This document shows positions 53,102 to 60,561 of a stretch of 64,000 nt of DNA, in pieces (position 1 is the stretch's first letter; every line of letters starts with the position of its first letter). Source of the DNA: Pseudomonadota bacterium (GTDB lineage: Bacteria; Pseudomonadota; Alphaproteobacteria; Dongiales; Dongiaceae); contig JAJYUT010000006.1 in the NCBI GenBank assembly GCA_021792365.1, positions 186,001 through 250,000 on the forward strand. The letters run 5' to 3'. A program made the translations under genes and the position numbers. The notes beneath the pieces are model-generated. The model searched no databases and was not told where the DNA came from. It saw only the letters and a list, made by a program, of their open reading frames with translations.

Positions 53102-53293
53102 TCACCGCTTGCCGTAGAACGTGTTCGCGATGTTGAGGACGTGCTGCCGGTCCCACGCGTCCTTGATCCTGTCCGGCCACAGGATGACGATGCCCCGCTC
53201 GCGCCAGGCGCGGCGCGCCATCGCTTCCAGCTCTTTCGCATCGACGGGGGTCGCTTCCCTCGACCCCGCGGCGCGCGGGCGACGTTCGATCAT
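53102..53293 (-). CDS. Small hypothetical phage-like protein
   Basis: 63 aa, basic N-terminus then ELEAMARRAWRERGIVIL and IKDAWDRQHVLNIANTFYGKR. The ATG overlaps the stop of the preceding gene by 4 bp (ATGA). Short proteins of this kind are frequent next to small-terminase-like genes in alphaproteobacterial prophages. Function unknown; the regular overlap is the main support that it is translated. Confidence 0.55.
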   Translation of the reverse strand: MIERRPRAAGSREATPVDAKELEAMARRAWRERGIVILWPDRIKDAWDRQHVLNIANTFYGKR

Positions 53294-53607
53294 GACGGCT
53301 CACCTCCCTGCATATCCGTGGACTCGCCGAACTTCACGATCCTGATGACCAGAGGCCGGGTTGCCGGCGCTTCTTCCGCCCCGGTGGTGGACGCTTTGCC
53401 GAACGCCCGGTTCAGCAACTCCTGGGTTGCGGCGAGGGCGACGCGCTCATCGTCGCTGCGCGACAGCTCCGCCAACCGTCGCAAGGCCGCCAATGCCGCA
53501 TCGCGCGCCAGCACCCGCAGATCCGGCGCCTCCGTCTTGCCCGTTCGGCCGCGCCTCTGGCGGGATGCCGCGGCTGCGCGATCGCTCCTCGGCTTCTTGG
53601 CCGCCAT
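53290..53607 (-). CDS. Small-terminase-like or phage DNA-binding protein (hypothetical)
   Basis: 105 aa. A Lys/Arg-rich N-terminus (AAKKPRSDRAAAASRQRRGR) is followed by two helices, VLARDAALAALRRLAELSRS and DDERVALAATQELLNRAFGKA. This pattern (a repeated small helix pair ending in LLDRGYGK-like) is common in phage proteins near small terminase subunits. It starts at ATG 53607, 22 bp after the previous gene, and overlaps the next by 4 bp. A DNA-packaging role is a guess from pattern and context. Confidence 0.55.
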   Translation of the reverse strand: MAAKKPRSDRAAAASRQRRGRTGKTEAPDLRVLARDAALAALRRLAELSRSDDERVALAATQELLNRAFGKASTTGAEEAPATRPLVIRIVKFGESTDMQGGEPS

Positions 53608-53629
53608 CGAATATCTCCTTGCTCAGGCA

Positions 53630-53842
53630 CTAACGGCGGCGGGCAATCCGCGCGACCGTCGACAGGCTGGATTCCGGCCAGATGCCCGTCCTGTCGCGCT
53701 CCGGGCCCTTGAAGACCCCCTCGGCAGGCACGTCGGCATCCTCGAAGCGGATGCCATCCGGCCAGCGCCCGATCATGCGCGAGACCCGGCTGCGGTCGCG
53801 TCCTCGCATGCGAGAACGTGGCGGTTGGGCGTCCAAGCTCAT
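53630..53842 (-). CDS. Small hypothetical phage-like protein
   Basis: 70 aa, rich in Arg: RMRGRDRSRVSRMIGRWPDG then IRFEDADVPAEGVFKGPERD. The ATG at 53842 overlaps the stop of the Cro-like gene by 4 bp, so the two are probably translated in sequence. Family not recognised. Confidence 0.5.
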   Translation of the reverse strand: MSLDAQPPRSRMRGRDRSRVSRMIGRWPDGIRFEDADVPAEGVFKGPERDRTGIWPESSLSTVARIARRR

Positions 53843-54099
53843 TGCCGCCTCGCAGGCGCTCGCCGCCTGGCCGCCAGGTCGGCCAGGAGCCTGAGGTCGA
53901 TGAGCGCGATACCCCGGCGCGCCGCGCCCTCCGCGATGCGCGACCAGTACTGCGCCGGAACGAAATCCCGGTGTCGCCACTGGCGGACCAGGGTGGGCGT
54001 GCAGCCGGCATCGCGCGCAAACGCGCGGGTATTCGGCCAGCGCGCGATGACGTCGCGAAAGCCGTGTAAGGGAAGAAGATCGGGGATCGTCCTGAGCAT
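53839..54099 (-). CDS. Cro-like helix-turn-helix regulator (carph-isopro type)
   Basis: An 86-aa protein starting at ATG 54099. LHGFRDVIARWPNTRAFARDAG, then TPTLVRQWRHRDFVPAQYWSRIAEGAARRGI, is the pattern of small Cro-like regulators called carph-isopro proteins: a helix, a short HTH (the recognition helix around VRQWRHRDFVP) and a helix that contacts the next repeat. It faces the S24-type repressor gene across 62 bp containing a palindromic operator, the classic lysis/lysogeny switch layout. It heads a five-gene minus-strand unit. Confidence 0.75.
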   Translation of the reverse strand: MLRTIPDLLPLHGFRDVIARWPNTRAFARDAGCTPTLVRQWRHRDFVPAQYWSRIAEGAARRGIALIDLRLLADLAARRRAPARRQ

Positions 54100-54106
54100 G
54101 CATGGA

Positions 54107-54123
54107 CGATACAATAGGTATCG
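54107..54123. promoter_or_regulatory. Palindromic operator in the repressor/Cro intergenic region
   Basis: A perfect inverted repeat CGATAC-N5-GTATCG centred in the 62-bp gap between the divergent Cro-like (54099) and repressor (54162) genes. Its edge is 8 bp upstream of the Cro-like start codon, so occupancy would block that promoter. A related half-site may lie at CACAATACAC (54129-54138). Confidence 0.6.
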
Positions 54124-54161
54124 CACAAACACAATACACAGAGCATCGGTTTTCCGTTACA

Positions 54162-54938
54162 ATGCGTCTCATGTCAGATCCGATCGGCCCCGCCGCATCC
54201 CACCGCCTGCGCCATGCGATGCGCGTGCGCAGCGTCGGCTCGGGCGCCGAGCTTGCGCGCCTCACCGGTCAGAACGACGTGACCGTCCGCTCCCACGTCA
54301 ACGGCACGCGCGACGTGTCGAAGCGCGCGGCAGAGGCGTATAGCCGCGCGCTCAACATCGATCCGGCCTGGCTGCTCTACGGGCATGGCCCCGGTCCAGG
54401 CACGGGCGGGACGCAGCACGACAGCGCCGATGAATCATCGGCTCCTCGCTTGCCGGACGAACTCGGCGACGTCGAAGAGCCATCCAATGTGCGCCCATCC
54501 CTGTCGGAGGCGCCGGACTTCCGCTTCCTTGCGAAGGATATTCCCGTGTTGGGCCAGGCCGAATGCGGGTCCGACGGCGCATTCACGTTGAATGGCGAGA
54601 CCATCGATTTCGTGCGGCGGCCTCCGGGTCAGATGAACCGGAGAGGCATTTACTGCATCTATGCGGCAGGCAGCTCGATGGAGCCGGTCTATGAAGCGGG
54701 GGATCTCATCTATGTCGATCCCCACCGGCCGCCCCGCGCGGGGCGCGATGTGGTGATTCAGCTCGCTGCCAAAGGTCCGGGCGGTGAGGAGCGGTATTTC
54801 CTGAAGCGCCTAGTGCGTCACTCCGGCAGCAAGTGGCGCTTCAAGCAATTCAACCCCGAGAAGGAGCTCGTGCTGGACGATAAGGACGTGCGCGCGGTCC
54901 ATCTCGTGCTCAAGAACCAGGAACTGCTTGGCTTCTGA
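54162..54938 (+). CDS. S24/LexA-type phage repressor (CI-like)
   Basis: A 258-aa repressor. The N-terminal ~70 residues form a helix-turn-helix (GSGAELARLTGQNDVTVRSHVNGTRDVSKRAAEAYSRAL), followed by NIDPAWLLYGHGP, common in CI-like proteins. A linker leads to the S24 peptidase fold: PVLGQAECG holds the probable self-cleavage region (Cys-Gly rather than the usual Ala-Gly), Ser172 in AAGSSMEPVY is the nucleophile and Lys215 in YFLKRLV the base. It should keep the divergent operon silent and be inactivated after RecA activation by DNA damage. ATG 54162 or 54171 may be the start; neither has a Shine-Dalgarno, and a leaderless message is possible. Confidence 0.85.
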   Translation: MRLMSDPIGPAASHRLRHAMRVRSVGSGAELARLTGQNDVTVRSHVNGTRDVSKRAAEAYSRALNIDPAWLLYGHGPGPGTGGTQHDSADESSAPRLPDELGDVEEPSNVRPSLSEAPDFRFLAKDIPVLGQAECGSDGAFTLNGETIDFVRRPPGQMNRRGIYCIYAAGSSMEPVYEAGDLIYVDPHRPPRAGRDVVIQLAAKGPGGEERYFLKRLVRHSGSKWRFKQFNPEKELVLDDKDVRAVHLVLKNQELLGF

Positions 54939-54950
54939 TCGGGCCGGCGT

Positions 54951-55391
54951 TCAGCGGCACCAGCCGCGACGCTTGCCGCCGTCATAGCGCCTGGCCAATC
55001 CGGCCGCGATCAGTTGCTCCGACAGCAGCCGGCCGTCCACCCAGACATCGGCATCGACGCGGCCGCCGTACTTGTCCCACGCGACCGTGCCGAATTCGAT
55101 TCGCCGGGCGCGCGTGACCGCATGGCGCGTGAACCGCGTCGCCCGCTCCGCCAGTTTCCGCTCGCTCGCGCATTTCGCACGGCCGCCGCTTTCGGGCGTG
55201 TCCACGTCGCGCACGCGCACCGCGACCGGATTGAGCGACGCCGGCAAACCGGGCAGCTGCACCGCCAGCGTATCGCCATCCTTGATGCCGACCACCGGCC
55301 ACGCGTATCGCGTCCGATCCGGCGTGGCGGCGACCGCAACCGAGATGAAGGCAGCAAGGACGAGCAGCGCGGGCGGAATGCGGGACAGCAA
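54951..55391 (-). CDS. Secreted staphylococcal-nuclease-like (thermonuclease) protein
   Basis: A 146-aa exported nuclease. I chose the TTG at 55391 because AAGGAG lies 9 bases upstream and it opens into a clean signal peptide (LSRIPPALLVLAAFISVAVA, cleavage near residue 22); an ATG 33 bases upstream has no ribosome site. The SNase fold is marked by VVGIKDGDTLAVQLPG (Asp40), RVRDVDTPE with Arg and Glu of the catalytic set, and AWDKYGGRVDADVWVDGRLLSEQLIAAGLARRY. Such Ca-dependent nucleases cut DNA and RNA outside the cell. It converges with the phage repressor gene, 12 bp apart, and may be island cargo. Confidence 0.85.
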   Translation of the reverse strand: MLSRIPPALLVLAAFISVAVAATPDRTRYAWPVVGIKDGDTLAVQLPGLPASLNPVAVRVRDVDTPESGGRAKCASERKLAERATRFTRHAVTRARRIEFGTVAWDKYGGRVDADVWVDGRLLSEQLIAAGLARRYDGGKRRGWCR

Positions 55392-55430
55392 TGGGAAGGG
55401 CTCCTTATGAGCGCACCAATACATTTTGTG

Positions 55431-55444
55431 TTGACTGATGTCAA
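55431..55444 (+). promoter_or_regulatory. FNR/FixK-like palindrome TTGACTGATGTCAA
   Basis: TTGA-N6-TCAA, here extended to TTGAC-N4-GTCAA, lies between the divergent nuclease (55391) and the gene at 55485. TTGACT also reads as a -35 box with TATCGT 17 bases further. A FixK/FNR-type regulator could act here, but one such match per 64 kb is expected by chance. Confidence 0.3.
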
Positions 55445-55484
55445 TTCATTATGTATCGTTCCGGTTGATGAAGTGGGAGGGCCT

Positions 55485-55868
55485 ATGCACCATAGCCTGA
55501 GCGGATTCCTGCGCGCCGCTACGGATGCGCACTTCGAAGGACCGGTTCCCGCCGCCGAACGCGAACGCATCCGCATTGTCGAGAACGCCGAGCGCGCCTT
55601 CGAGCGCTCGCTCTCGCCGCTCGAGCGCGCGGTCAAGTCGCTGTCGATAGCCTATGCGGACGTCCTCAAGGACAGCGCCCTGGTCGAAGCCAGCCGCCAG
55701 CTGCGGTGGGAATCCGGCACCGCGGCCGACACCCGCTACACGGCGCTTCATCGTCAAAGAGCCGAGGTGCTCGTCGAGAGCGCATCCTGGCTGTGTGAAA
55801 CGGCGCGTCAGGTCATGGAGCGTGCGCGCGGCGAGATGCAGATGCCCGCCGGCGGAACGGGAAACTAG
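55485..55868 (+). CDS. Hypothetical protein
   Basis: A 127-aa soluble, helical protein. RERIRIVENAERAFERSLSP then LERAVKSLSIAYADVLK and LVEASRQLRWESG, RAEVLVESASWLCETARQVM suggest a helical bundle. I prefer ATG 55485, preceded by GGGAGGG; an ATG at 55407 would add 26 residues from an AT-rich control region. It converges with the EAL-domain gene, 9 bp apart. Family not recognised; position at the edge of the phage-like island suggests an accessory gene. Confidence 0.55.
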   Translation: MHHSLSGFLRAATDAHFEGPVPAAERERIRIVENAERAFERSLSPLERAVKSLSIAYADVLKDSALVEASRQLRWESGTAADTRYTALHRQRAEVLVESASWLCETARQVMERARGEMQMPAGGTGN

Positions 55869-55877
55869 GCGTGCACT

Positions 55878-57959
55878 CTATTGAGCCACGCCCAGGCGGC
55901 GGTTGGCGAACAGCACATCCTGCCATTGCGGGGCCGGCAAGGGCTTACCGTAGCGGTATCCCTGGCCGAACTGGCAGCCCAGCGCCCGCAGCCTGAGCTC
56001 GTCGGTCTCCGCTTCGATGCCTTCGGCAATGACCGCGAGGCGCAGGATCTTGGCGATCTGGATGATCGCACCGACCATGCTCTCGCCCGCGAACTCGCCC
56101 GTCATCGCCGCGATGAAGGAGCGGTCGATCTTCACATAGTCGAGCGGCAGCCGCTGCAGCAGGCTGAGGGAGGAATAGCCGGTTCCGAAATCGTCGAGCG
56201 CCAGATGGCAGCCCAGCGCTTTCAGCTGCTTGAGCACGTCCTGGCTGTGCGCGACGTCTCGCATCACCGCGCTTTCCGTGATCTCGATGTGCAGGCAGCC
56301 CGGCGGGACCGGATGCTCGCTCAGCGCCAGGGTCACGGCTTCCACCAGATCGGGGCTGTCGAGCTGCCGGCTCGACACGTTGACGGAAACGAACAGCTCT
56401 TGAGGCGCACCGGCTTCCTGCCAGGCCCTCCCCTGGCGCAGCGCCTCGCGCAGCACGAACTTGCCGATCGGCACGATCAGGCCGCTTTCCTCGGCGACCG
56501 GGATGAACTCCAGCGGCGAGATGATGCCGCGCGTCGGATGCTCCCATCGCAACAGGGCCTCGAATCCGGCGAGGCGGTTCTGCCCCAGCTCCACGATCGG
56601 CTGCCAGAACACACGCAACTCGTCGCGCCGCAGGGCCTGATGGAGGTCGGCCTCGATCCGCAGGCGGTCACGCGCCCGCCGCTGCATGTCGGGGTCGAAC
56701 ACCGCCTCGTGGCCGGCGCCCGATTGGCGCGCCTTGTTGAGCGCGGCCGTCGCGTCCTTGATGAGTTCGTCCGCGCCGACGTGGTGGCTCGCCCCCTGCG
56801 CCATGCCGATCGACAGGGTAAGCATGACCGATTCCTCGCCGAGCGAGACCGGGTCCTCCGCCGCGCTGCGCACGCGCTGGGCGACGCGCACGAGGTCGGT
56901 GTCCTCGCGCATCACGTCGACCAGGATGCACATGGTGCTGTCGCTCATGATGGTGAGCGTGTCGGTCATCCGGAGGGTGCCGACGATGCGCTGCGCCACG
57001 ACGCGCTGGACGTTGTCGCAGAACGACTGGCCATAGGCCTCGCGCATCGTCTCGTAGCGGTCGATCTGCAGCAGGATGATGCCGAAGCTGTTGTTCTTGC
57101 GCCGCCGCGTCCTGACGATGGCCTGGCTGATCCGGTCGTAGAGCACGATCCGATTCGGCAGGCCGGTCATCGGATCGGTCAGCTTGCGCTCGCTGATGTC
57201 GGTCAGCGATCCCGCCATGCGCGTGGTGTGGCCGTAGGGATCGCGCTGAGAGGTGCCGCGGATCAGGAACCAGCGATAGGACTGGCTCTTGTGCCGCAGC
57301 CGGCATTCGACCTGGAACGCCAGCGAGATGCCTTCCAGGTGATTGCGCAGCTCGCGCTTCACGATCTCGGATTCCTCCGGATGGACCAGCGCCAGCCAGT
57401 CATCCATGGCGCTGAAGCGGTCTTCCGGGTGATAGCCCAGCAATTCGCGCCAGCGCGGCGAGAAATAGACGGAATCGTCGGTCAGCCGCCAATCCCAGAT
57501 GCCGTCACCCGCCCCGCGCACCACCAGGTCGAAGCGCTGGCGCTGGTCGACGCCCTCGGCCATGTCCCGCAGGCGGGCCATCAGCGCCCGCACGCGAGCC
57601 AGGGCGAGCGGCGGATAGCTCGGCGTCTCGAGACAATCGTCCACGCCGACCTCGAGCGCCTGGACCATCAGTTCCTCGCGGCCCTTGGCTATCAGCATGA
57701 TGATCGGCAAGGTGGCGGAGCTGAGGCCCTTGCGCAGGCGCGTCACCATGCGCAGCGCCTCGTCCGCCGGCGAAGCCGCAGACAGGACCAGCAGGGCGCG
57801 GCCGCGCTCTTCGACCTGCCCTTCGGCCTCGATGAGGTCCGCGATGCGCTCGGCCGAAAGCCCCCCCTCGCACAGGACCGAGAACAGGTCATCCAGCGCC
57901 GGGCCTTGGCCCGCGACGACGATGGTGTCGGCCAGGTCGCTGTCCATTCCGGCATTCAT
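55878..57959 (-). CDS. PAS - degenerate GGDEF - EAL protein (c-di-GMP phosphodiesterase)
   Basis: A 693-aa soluble signalling protein. Residues ~8-130 are receiver-like without a clear phospho-Asp; a PAS domain follows (~140-265, DGIWDWRLTDDSVYFSPRWRELLGY). The GGDEF domain (~275-425) starts normally (LTDPMTGLPNRIVLYDRI), but the active-site loop reads MSDSTMCI instead of GGDEF, so it cannot make c-di-GMP and may only bind GTP. The EAL domain (~440-680) is complete: EALLRWEHP, NVSSRQL, HIEITESAVM, LDDFGTGYSSL, DYVKIDRSF, AEGIE. Net activity should be c-di-GMP hydrolysis. It is divergent from the MATE gene; YajQ, a reported c-di-GMP binder, is encoded just beyond that. Confidence 0.9.
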   Translation of the reverse strand: MNAGMDSDLADTIVVAGQGPALDDLFSVLCEGGLSAERIADLIEAEGQVEERGRALLVLSAASPADEALRMVTRLRKGLSSATLPIIMLIAKGREELMVQALEVGVDDCLETPSYPPLALARVRALMARLRDMAEGVDQRQRFDLVVRGAGDGIWDWRLTDDSVYFSPRWRELLGYHPEDRFSAMDDWLALVHPEESEIVKRELRNHLEGISLAFQVECRLRHKSQSYRWFLIRGTSQRDPYGHTTRMAGSLTDISERKLTDPMTGLPNRIVLYDRISQAIVRTRRRKNNSFGIILLQIDRYETMREAYGQSFCDNVQRVVAQRIVGTLRMTDTLTIMSDSTMCILVDVMREDTDLVRVAQRVRSAAEDPVSLGEESVMLTLSIGMAQGASHHVGADELIKDATAALNKARQSGAGHEAVFDPDMQRRARDRLRIEADLHQALRRDELRVFWQPIVELGQNRLAGFEALLRWEHPTRGIISPLEFIPVAEESGLIVPIGKFVLREALRQGRAWQEAGAPQELFVSVNVSSRQLDSPDLVEAVTLALSEHPVPPGCLHIEITESAVMRDVAHSQDVLKQLKALGCHLALDDFGTGYSSLSLLQRLPLDYVKIDRSFIAAMTGEFAGESMVGAIIQIAKILRLAVIAEGIEAETDELRLRALGCQFGQGYRYGKPLPAPQWQDVLFANRRLGVAQ

Positions 57960-58294
57960 GACAGACAGCCTTCGATGCTGGCTGTTGGCGCCCGACCCGC
58001 CTTGACGGTGCCCATACTGGCCCTCGCGACCCCTTCAATCGAGGGTCCAGGTTAGTCACCTTGCATTAACCGTTTCTTACCCGCTCGCTTGCGAGCCCAA
58101 CCGAGCGGAGCGCCGCGCTGGTCTTGCTGCTTCGGGATCGTCTGCCGCATCAATGCCTTACGACTCCCGCGCGCATGCAGCGGCCGCTTGCGCCGCTGGC
58201 AATTGGCCTAACGCTGCCTATACTGGCGCCCCGCGGTGAGGTTTCGCCGAGCGGGCGCCGCACGGCGCAGGGCAGTGGGGGAGCGCCTTTGGCC
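57960..58294. other. Intergenic region between the EAL and MATE genes
   Basis: 335 bp between divergent genes, expected to hold both promoters. AGTCACCTTGCATTAACCGTTTCTTACCCG (58054-58083) is its least GC-rich part and a likely promoter site. The MATE frame is open back to 58124, but that extension lacks family similarity and looks non-coding. No RNA gene seen. Confidence 0.35.
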
Positions 58295-59659
58295 ATGAGT
58301 GTCGATCAATCAGCGATCGGGTGTGCCGCGCCGATCAACGATCCGCGTGGGCCATCCATCCATCGGCGCATTCTGGCCATCGCCTTGCCGGCCATCCTGG
58401 CCAATCTGACGTCGGTCCTGCCGGGCATTGTCGACACCGCATGGATCGGCAGCACCGGCACCAGGGTGGACCTCGGCGGGATCGCCCTCGGCACCACCAT
58501 CACCGGCTTCATCCTGTGGGCCTTCAGCTTCCTGCGCATCGGGACGGCCGGCTTCGCGGCCCAGGCCTTCGGCGCGCGCGACGAGGGTGAGCAGCGCTCG
58601 GCCTTCCTGCGTGCGCTTGGCCTCGCCTGCATCTTCGGCTTCGTCCTCATGCTGCTGATGGTGCCGCTGGGCTGGCTCGGCCTCGCGATCTTCAACACCG
58701 GATCCGACTCGCTGGATATCGCCGGGCGCTACTACCAAATCCGCATGTTCGCGGCCCCCTTCGATCTCGTGCTGTATGTCGTGATCGGCTGGCTGCTGGG
58801 CCGGCAGCGCGTGCGCGACATGGTGGCGCTCCAGGTCTTTCTCAACCTGCTGAACATCGCGCTCTGTTATGTTTTCGTGATCCTGATGGGGCGCGGCGTC
58901 GATGGAGCGGCCGCCGCGACGGCCATCGCGATCGGCCTCACCTGCGCGCTCGGGCTCGTCTTCGTGCGCGCGCAGTTCCGCGCGCTCGCCCCCCGCAGCG
59001 CCGAATCCCACCTGATCGAGTCCGAGAAGCTGCTGGGCTTGATGGCGGTCAATCGCGATATCTTCCTGCGCACCTTCGTCCTGATGGCGTTCCTCGCTTA
59101 TCTGGTGCGTGTCGGGGCGCAGATGGGGGACACGGTGCTGGCCGCCAACCACATCCTGTTCGGTTTCATCGCAATCATCGCGCAGGGGCTCGATGGCTTC
59201 GCGCAGGCGACCGAGGCCTTGACCGGCCAGGCGATCGGCGCGCGCGACCGCCGCCAGCTGGGCCGGGTCGTATGGGCCGGCAGCTTCTGGGGCCTGCTGT
59301 TCGCGCTTGCGATCGGGCTCGTCCTCCACCAGTGGGGTCCCGCGCTCCTGGCCCAGTTCACCCAGGATGCCGATGTCCTGAAGACCGCGCGGGACCACTT
59401 CCCGTGGGTTGCCGCGGCGCCTCTCGTCGCCATCTGGTGCTTCCAGTTCGATGGGATCTATTTCGGGGCCACACGCGGTACTGAGATCCGCAACGGCATG
59501 GTGATCGCGGCGGTCTTCGGCCTTGCCGCCAGCCTTCTCCTGCCGCCCTTCTGGGGCAATCAGGGAATCTGGGCCGCGCTCTACGTGTTCTACGTCATGC
59601 GTGCGTTGCCGCTGCTGTTCTGGTACAGACGGATTCCGCGCGCGCTAGCGCCGACGTGA
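58295..59659 (+). CDS. MATE family efflux transporter (DinF-like)
   Basis: A 454-aa inner-membrane antiporter with 12 predicted helices. IHRRILAIALPAILANLTSVLPGIVDTAWIG is the standard first repeat. FSFLRIGTAGFAAQAFGARD is the DinF-branch motif, repeated in the second half as GLDGFAQATEALTGQAIGARDRRQL. FDGIYFGATRGTEIRNGM marks the C-terminal part. I start it at ATG 58295, where the protein matches the family length of ~440-460 aa. DinF-type members export organic cations or relieve oxidative stress with Na+ or H+. It precedes yajQ by 18 bp and may be cotranscribed. Confidence 0.88.
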   Translation: MSVDQSAIGCAAPINDPRGPSIHRRILAIALPAILANLTSVLPGIVDTAWIGSTGTRVDLGGIALGTTITGFILWAFSFLRIGTAGFAAQAFGARDEGEQRSAFLRALGLACIFGFVLMLLMVPLGWLGLAIFNTGSDSLDIAGRYYQIRMFAAPFDLVLYVVIGWLLGRQRVRDMVALQVFLNLLNIALCYVFVILMGRGVDGAAAATAIAIGLTCALGLVFVRAQFRALAPRSAESHLIESEKLLGLMAVNRDIFLRTFVLMAFLAYLVRVGAQMGDTVLAANHILFGFIAIIAQGLDGFAQATEALTGQAIGARDRRQLGRVVWAGSFWGLLFALAIGLVLHQWGPALLAQFTQDADVLKTARDHFPWVAAAPLVAIWCFQFDGIYFGATRGTEIRNGMVIAAVFGLAASLLLPPFWGNQGIWAALYVFYVMRALPLLFWYRRIPRALAPT

Positions 59660-59677
59660 CGATCCGGAGAGCCTGCA

Positions 59678-60163
59678 ATGCCGAGTTTCGACATCGTTTC
59701 CAAGACCGATCTGGCCGAGGTCGACAACGCCGTGCAGGGCGTGACGCGGGAGATCGGCACGCGCTTCGATTTCAAGGGCTCGAAGTGCTCCATCGAGCGC
59801 AAGGAGGCCCTGATCACCATTCTCGCCGATGACGACATGAAGCTGCGCCATATGCAGGAGCTGCTGCGCGGCTACATGGTGCGGCGCAAGCTAGACGCGA
59901 CCGCGCTCGAGTTCAAGGATCCGCAGAACGCGTCCGGCAACACGCTGCGCCAGGAAGTCGTGGTCAAGCAGGGCATCGACCAGACGCTCGCCAAGCGCAT
60001 CGTGAAGGACATCAAGGACAGCAAGATGAAGGTCCAGGTCTCGATCCAGGGCGACGAGCTCAGGGTCAGCGGCAAGAAGAAGGACGATCTCCAGGATGCC
60101 ATCGCCTTCGTGCGCGGCCTCAAGATCGAGCAGCCGCTGCAATTCGTGAATTTCCGTGACTAG
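59678..60163 (+). CDS. yajQ: YajQ family cyclic-di-GMP/nucleotide-binding protein
   Basis: A 161-aa cytoplasmic protein of two ferredoxin-like domains. SFDIVSKTDLAEVDNAVQG and TRFDFKGSKCSIERKE are the family signature. RQEVVVKQGIDQTLAKRIVKDIKDSKMKVQ and QGDELRVSGKKKDDLQDAIAFVRG follow, ending in PLQFVNFRD as usual. Xanthomonas YajQ-like proteins bind c-di-GMP and modulate transcription factors; here the neighbour across the MATE gene is a c-di-GMP phosphodiesterase. A GGAGAG ribosome site precedes the ATG. Length is exactly as expected. Confidence 0.95.
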   Translation: MPSFDIVSKTDLAEVDNAVQGVTREIGTRFDFKGSKCSIERKEALITILADDDMKLRHMQELLRGYMVRRKLDATALEFKDPQNASGNTLRQEVVVKQGIDQTLAKRIVKDIKDSKMKVQVSIQGDELRVSGKKKDDLQDAIAFVRGLKIEQPLQFVNFRD

Positions 60164-60178
60164 CTCTTGGATAGGCCC

Positions 60179-60538
60179 ATGGCGCTCAAGAAGAACCCGC
60201 TCAATCTCAATACACTCCAGCTCAAGACCCTGACGCTCTTCCAGGCGCTCTCGCAGATGGAAGGCGTCGCCGCGCCGCACGACGATCCGGGCGGCGAGCC
60301 CGGCCACATCATGATTTCCCACATGCCGAGGCCGCACGGCGATCACTTCCACCTCGGGCCCCATGTCGTGCGGGCGCAGGACGCCTCCGGTCTCACCAAT
60401 GAAAGCGTCTGGATCGCGCTTGAGCGAAAGAAACTCATCAAGTCGCTGTTCCCGAGGGCCTGCGTCCTGACACCCGCCGGCGGCGCGTATGACACCGGCC
60501 TCAAGGACCAGATCCTGCACCAGGGCGGCCACCACTAG
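60179..60538 (+). CDS. Conserved hypothetical protein
   Basis: A 119-aa soluble protein: LKKNPLNLNTLQLKTLTLFQALS, then MISHMPRPHGDHFHLGPHVV, ASGLTNESVWIALERKKLIK and GGAYDTGLKDQILHQGGHH. The many His residues (a HGDHFHLG loop and a GGHH end) could bind metal. It starts at ATG 60179, preceded by AGG, 15 bp after yajQ in the same direction and 23 bp before the amidase gene. I recall such proteins beside yajQ in other alphaproteobacteria but know no function. Confidence 0.7.
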   Translation: MALKKNPLNLNTLQLKTLTLFQALSQMEGVAAPHDDPGGEPGHIMISHMPRPHGDHFHLGPHVVRAQDASGLTNESVWIALERKKLIKSLFPRACVLTPAGGAYDTGLKDQILHQGGHH

Positions 60539-60561
60539 CATCCAGAAACCAAGAGCAATTC

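Larger units (their letters stand above)
49239..55868. mobile_element. Decayed phage-derived island
   Basis: This 6.6-kb stretch holds a truncated terminase, a row of small overlapping minus-strand genes typical of phage early or packaging regions, a Cro-like gene facing an S24-type repressor, a secreted nuclease and several orphan small proteins. No capsid, portal, tail, integrase or lysis gene is recognisable, and no att repeats were found, so it cannot be a complete prophage. The metallo-hydrolase at 51540 and the toxin-like cluster at 49880-51237 may be cargo or host genes. Boundaries are approximate. Confidence 0.5.
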
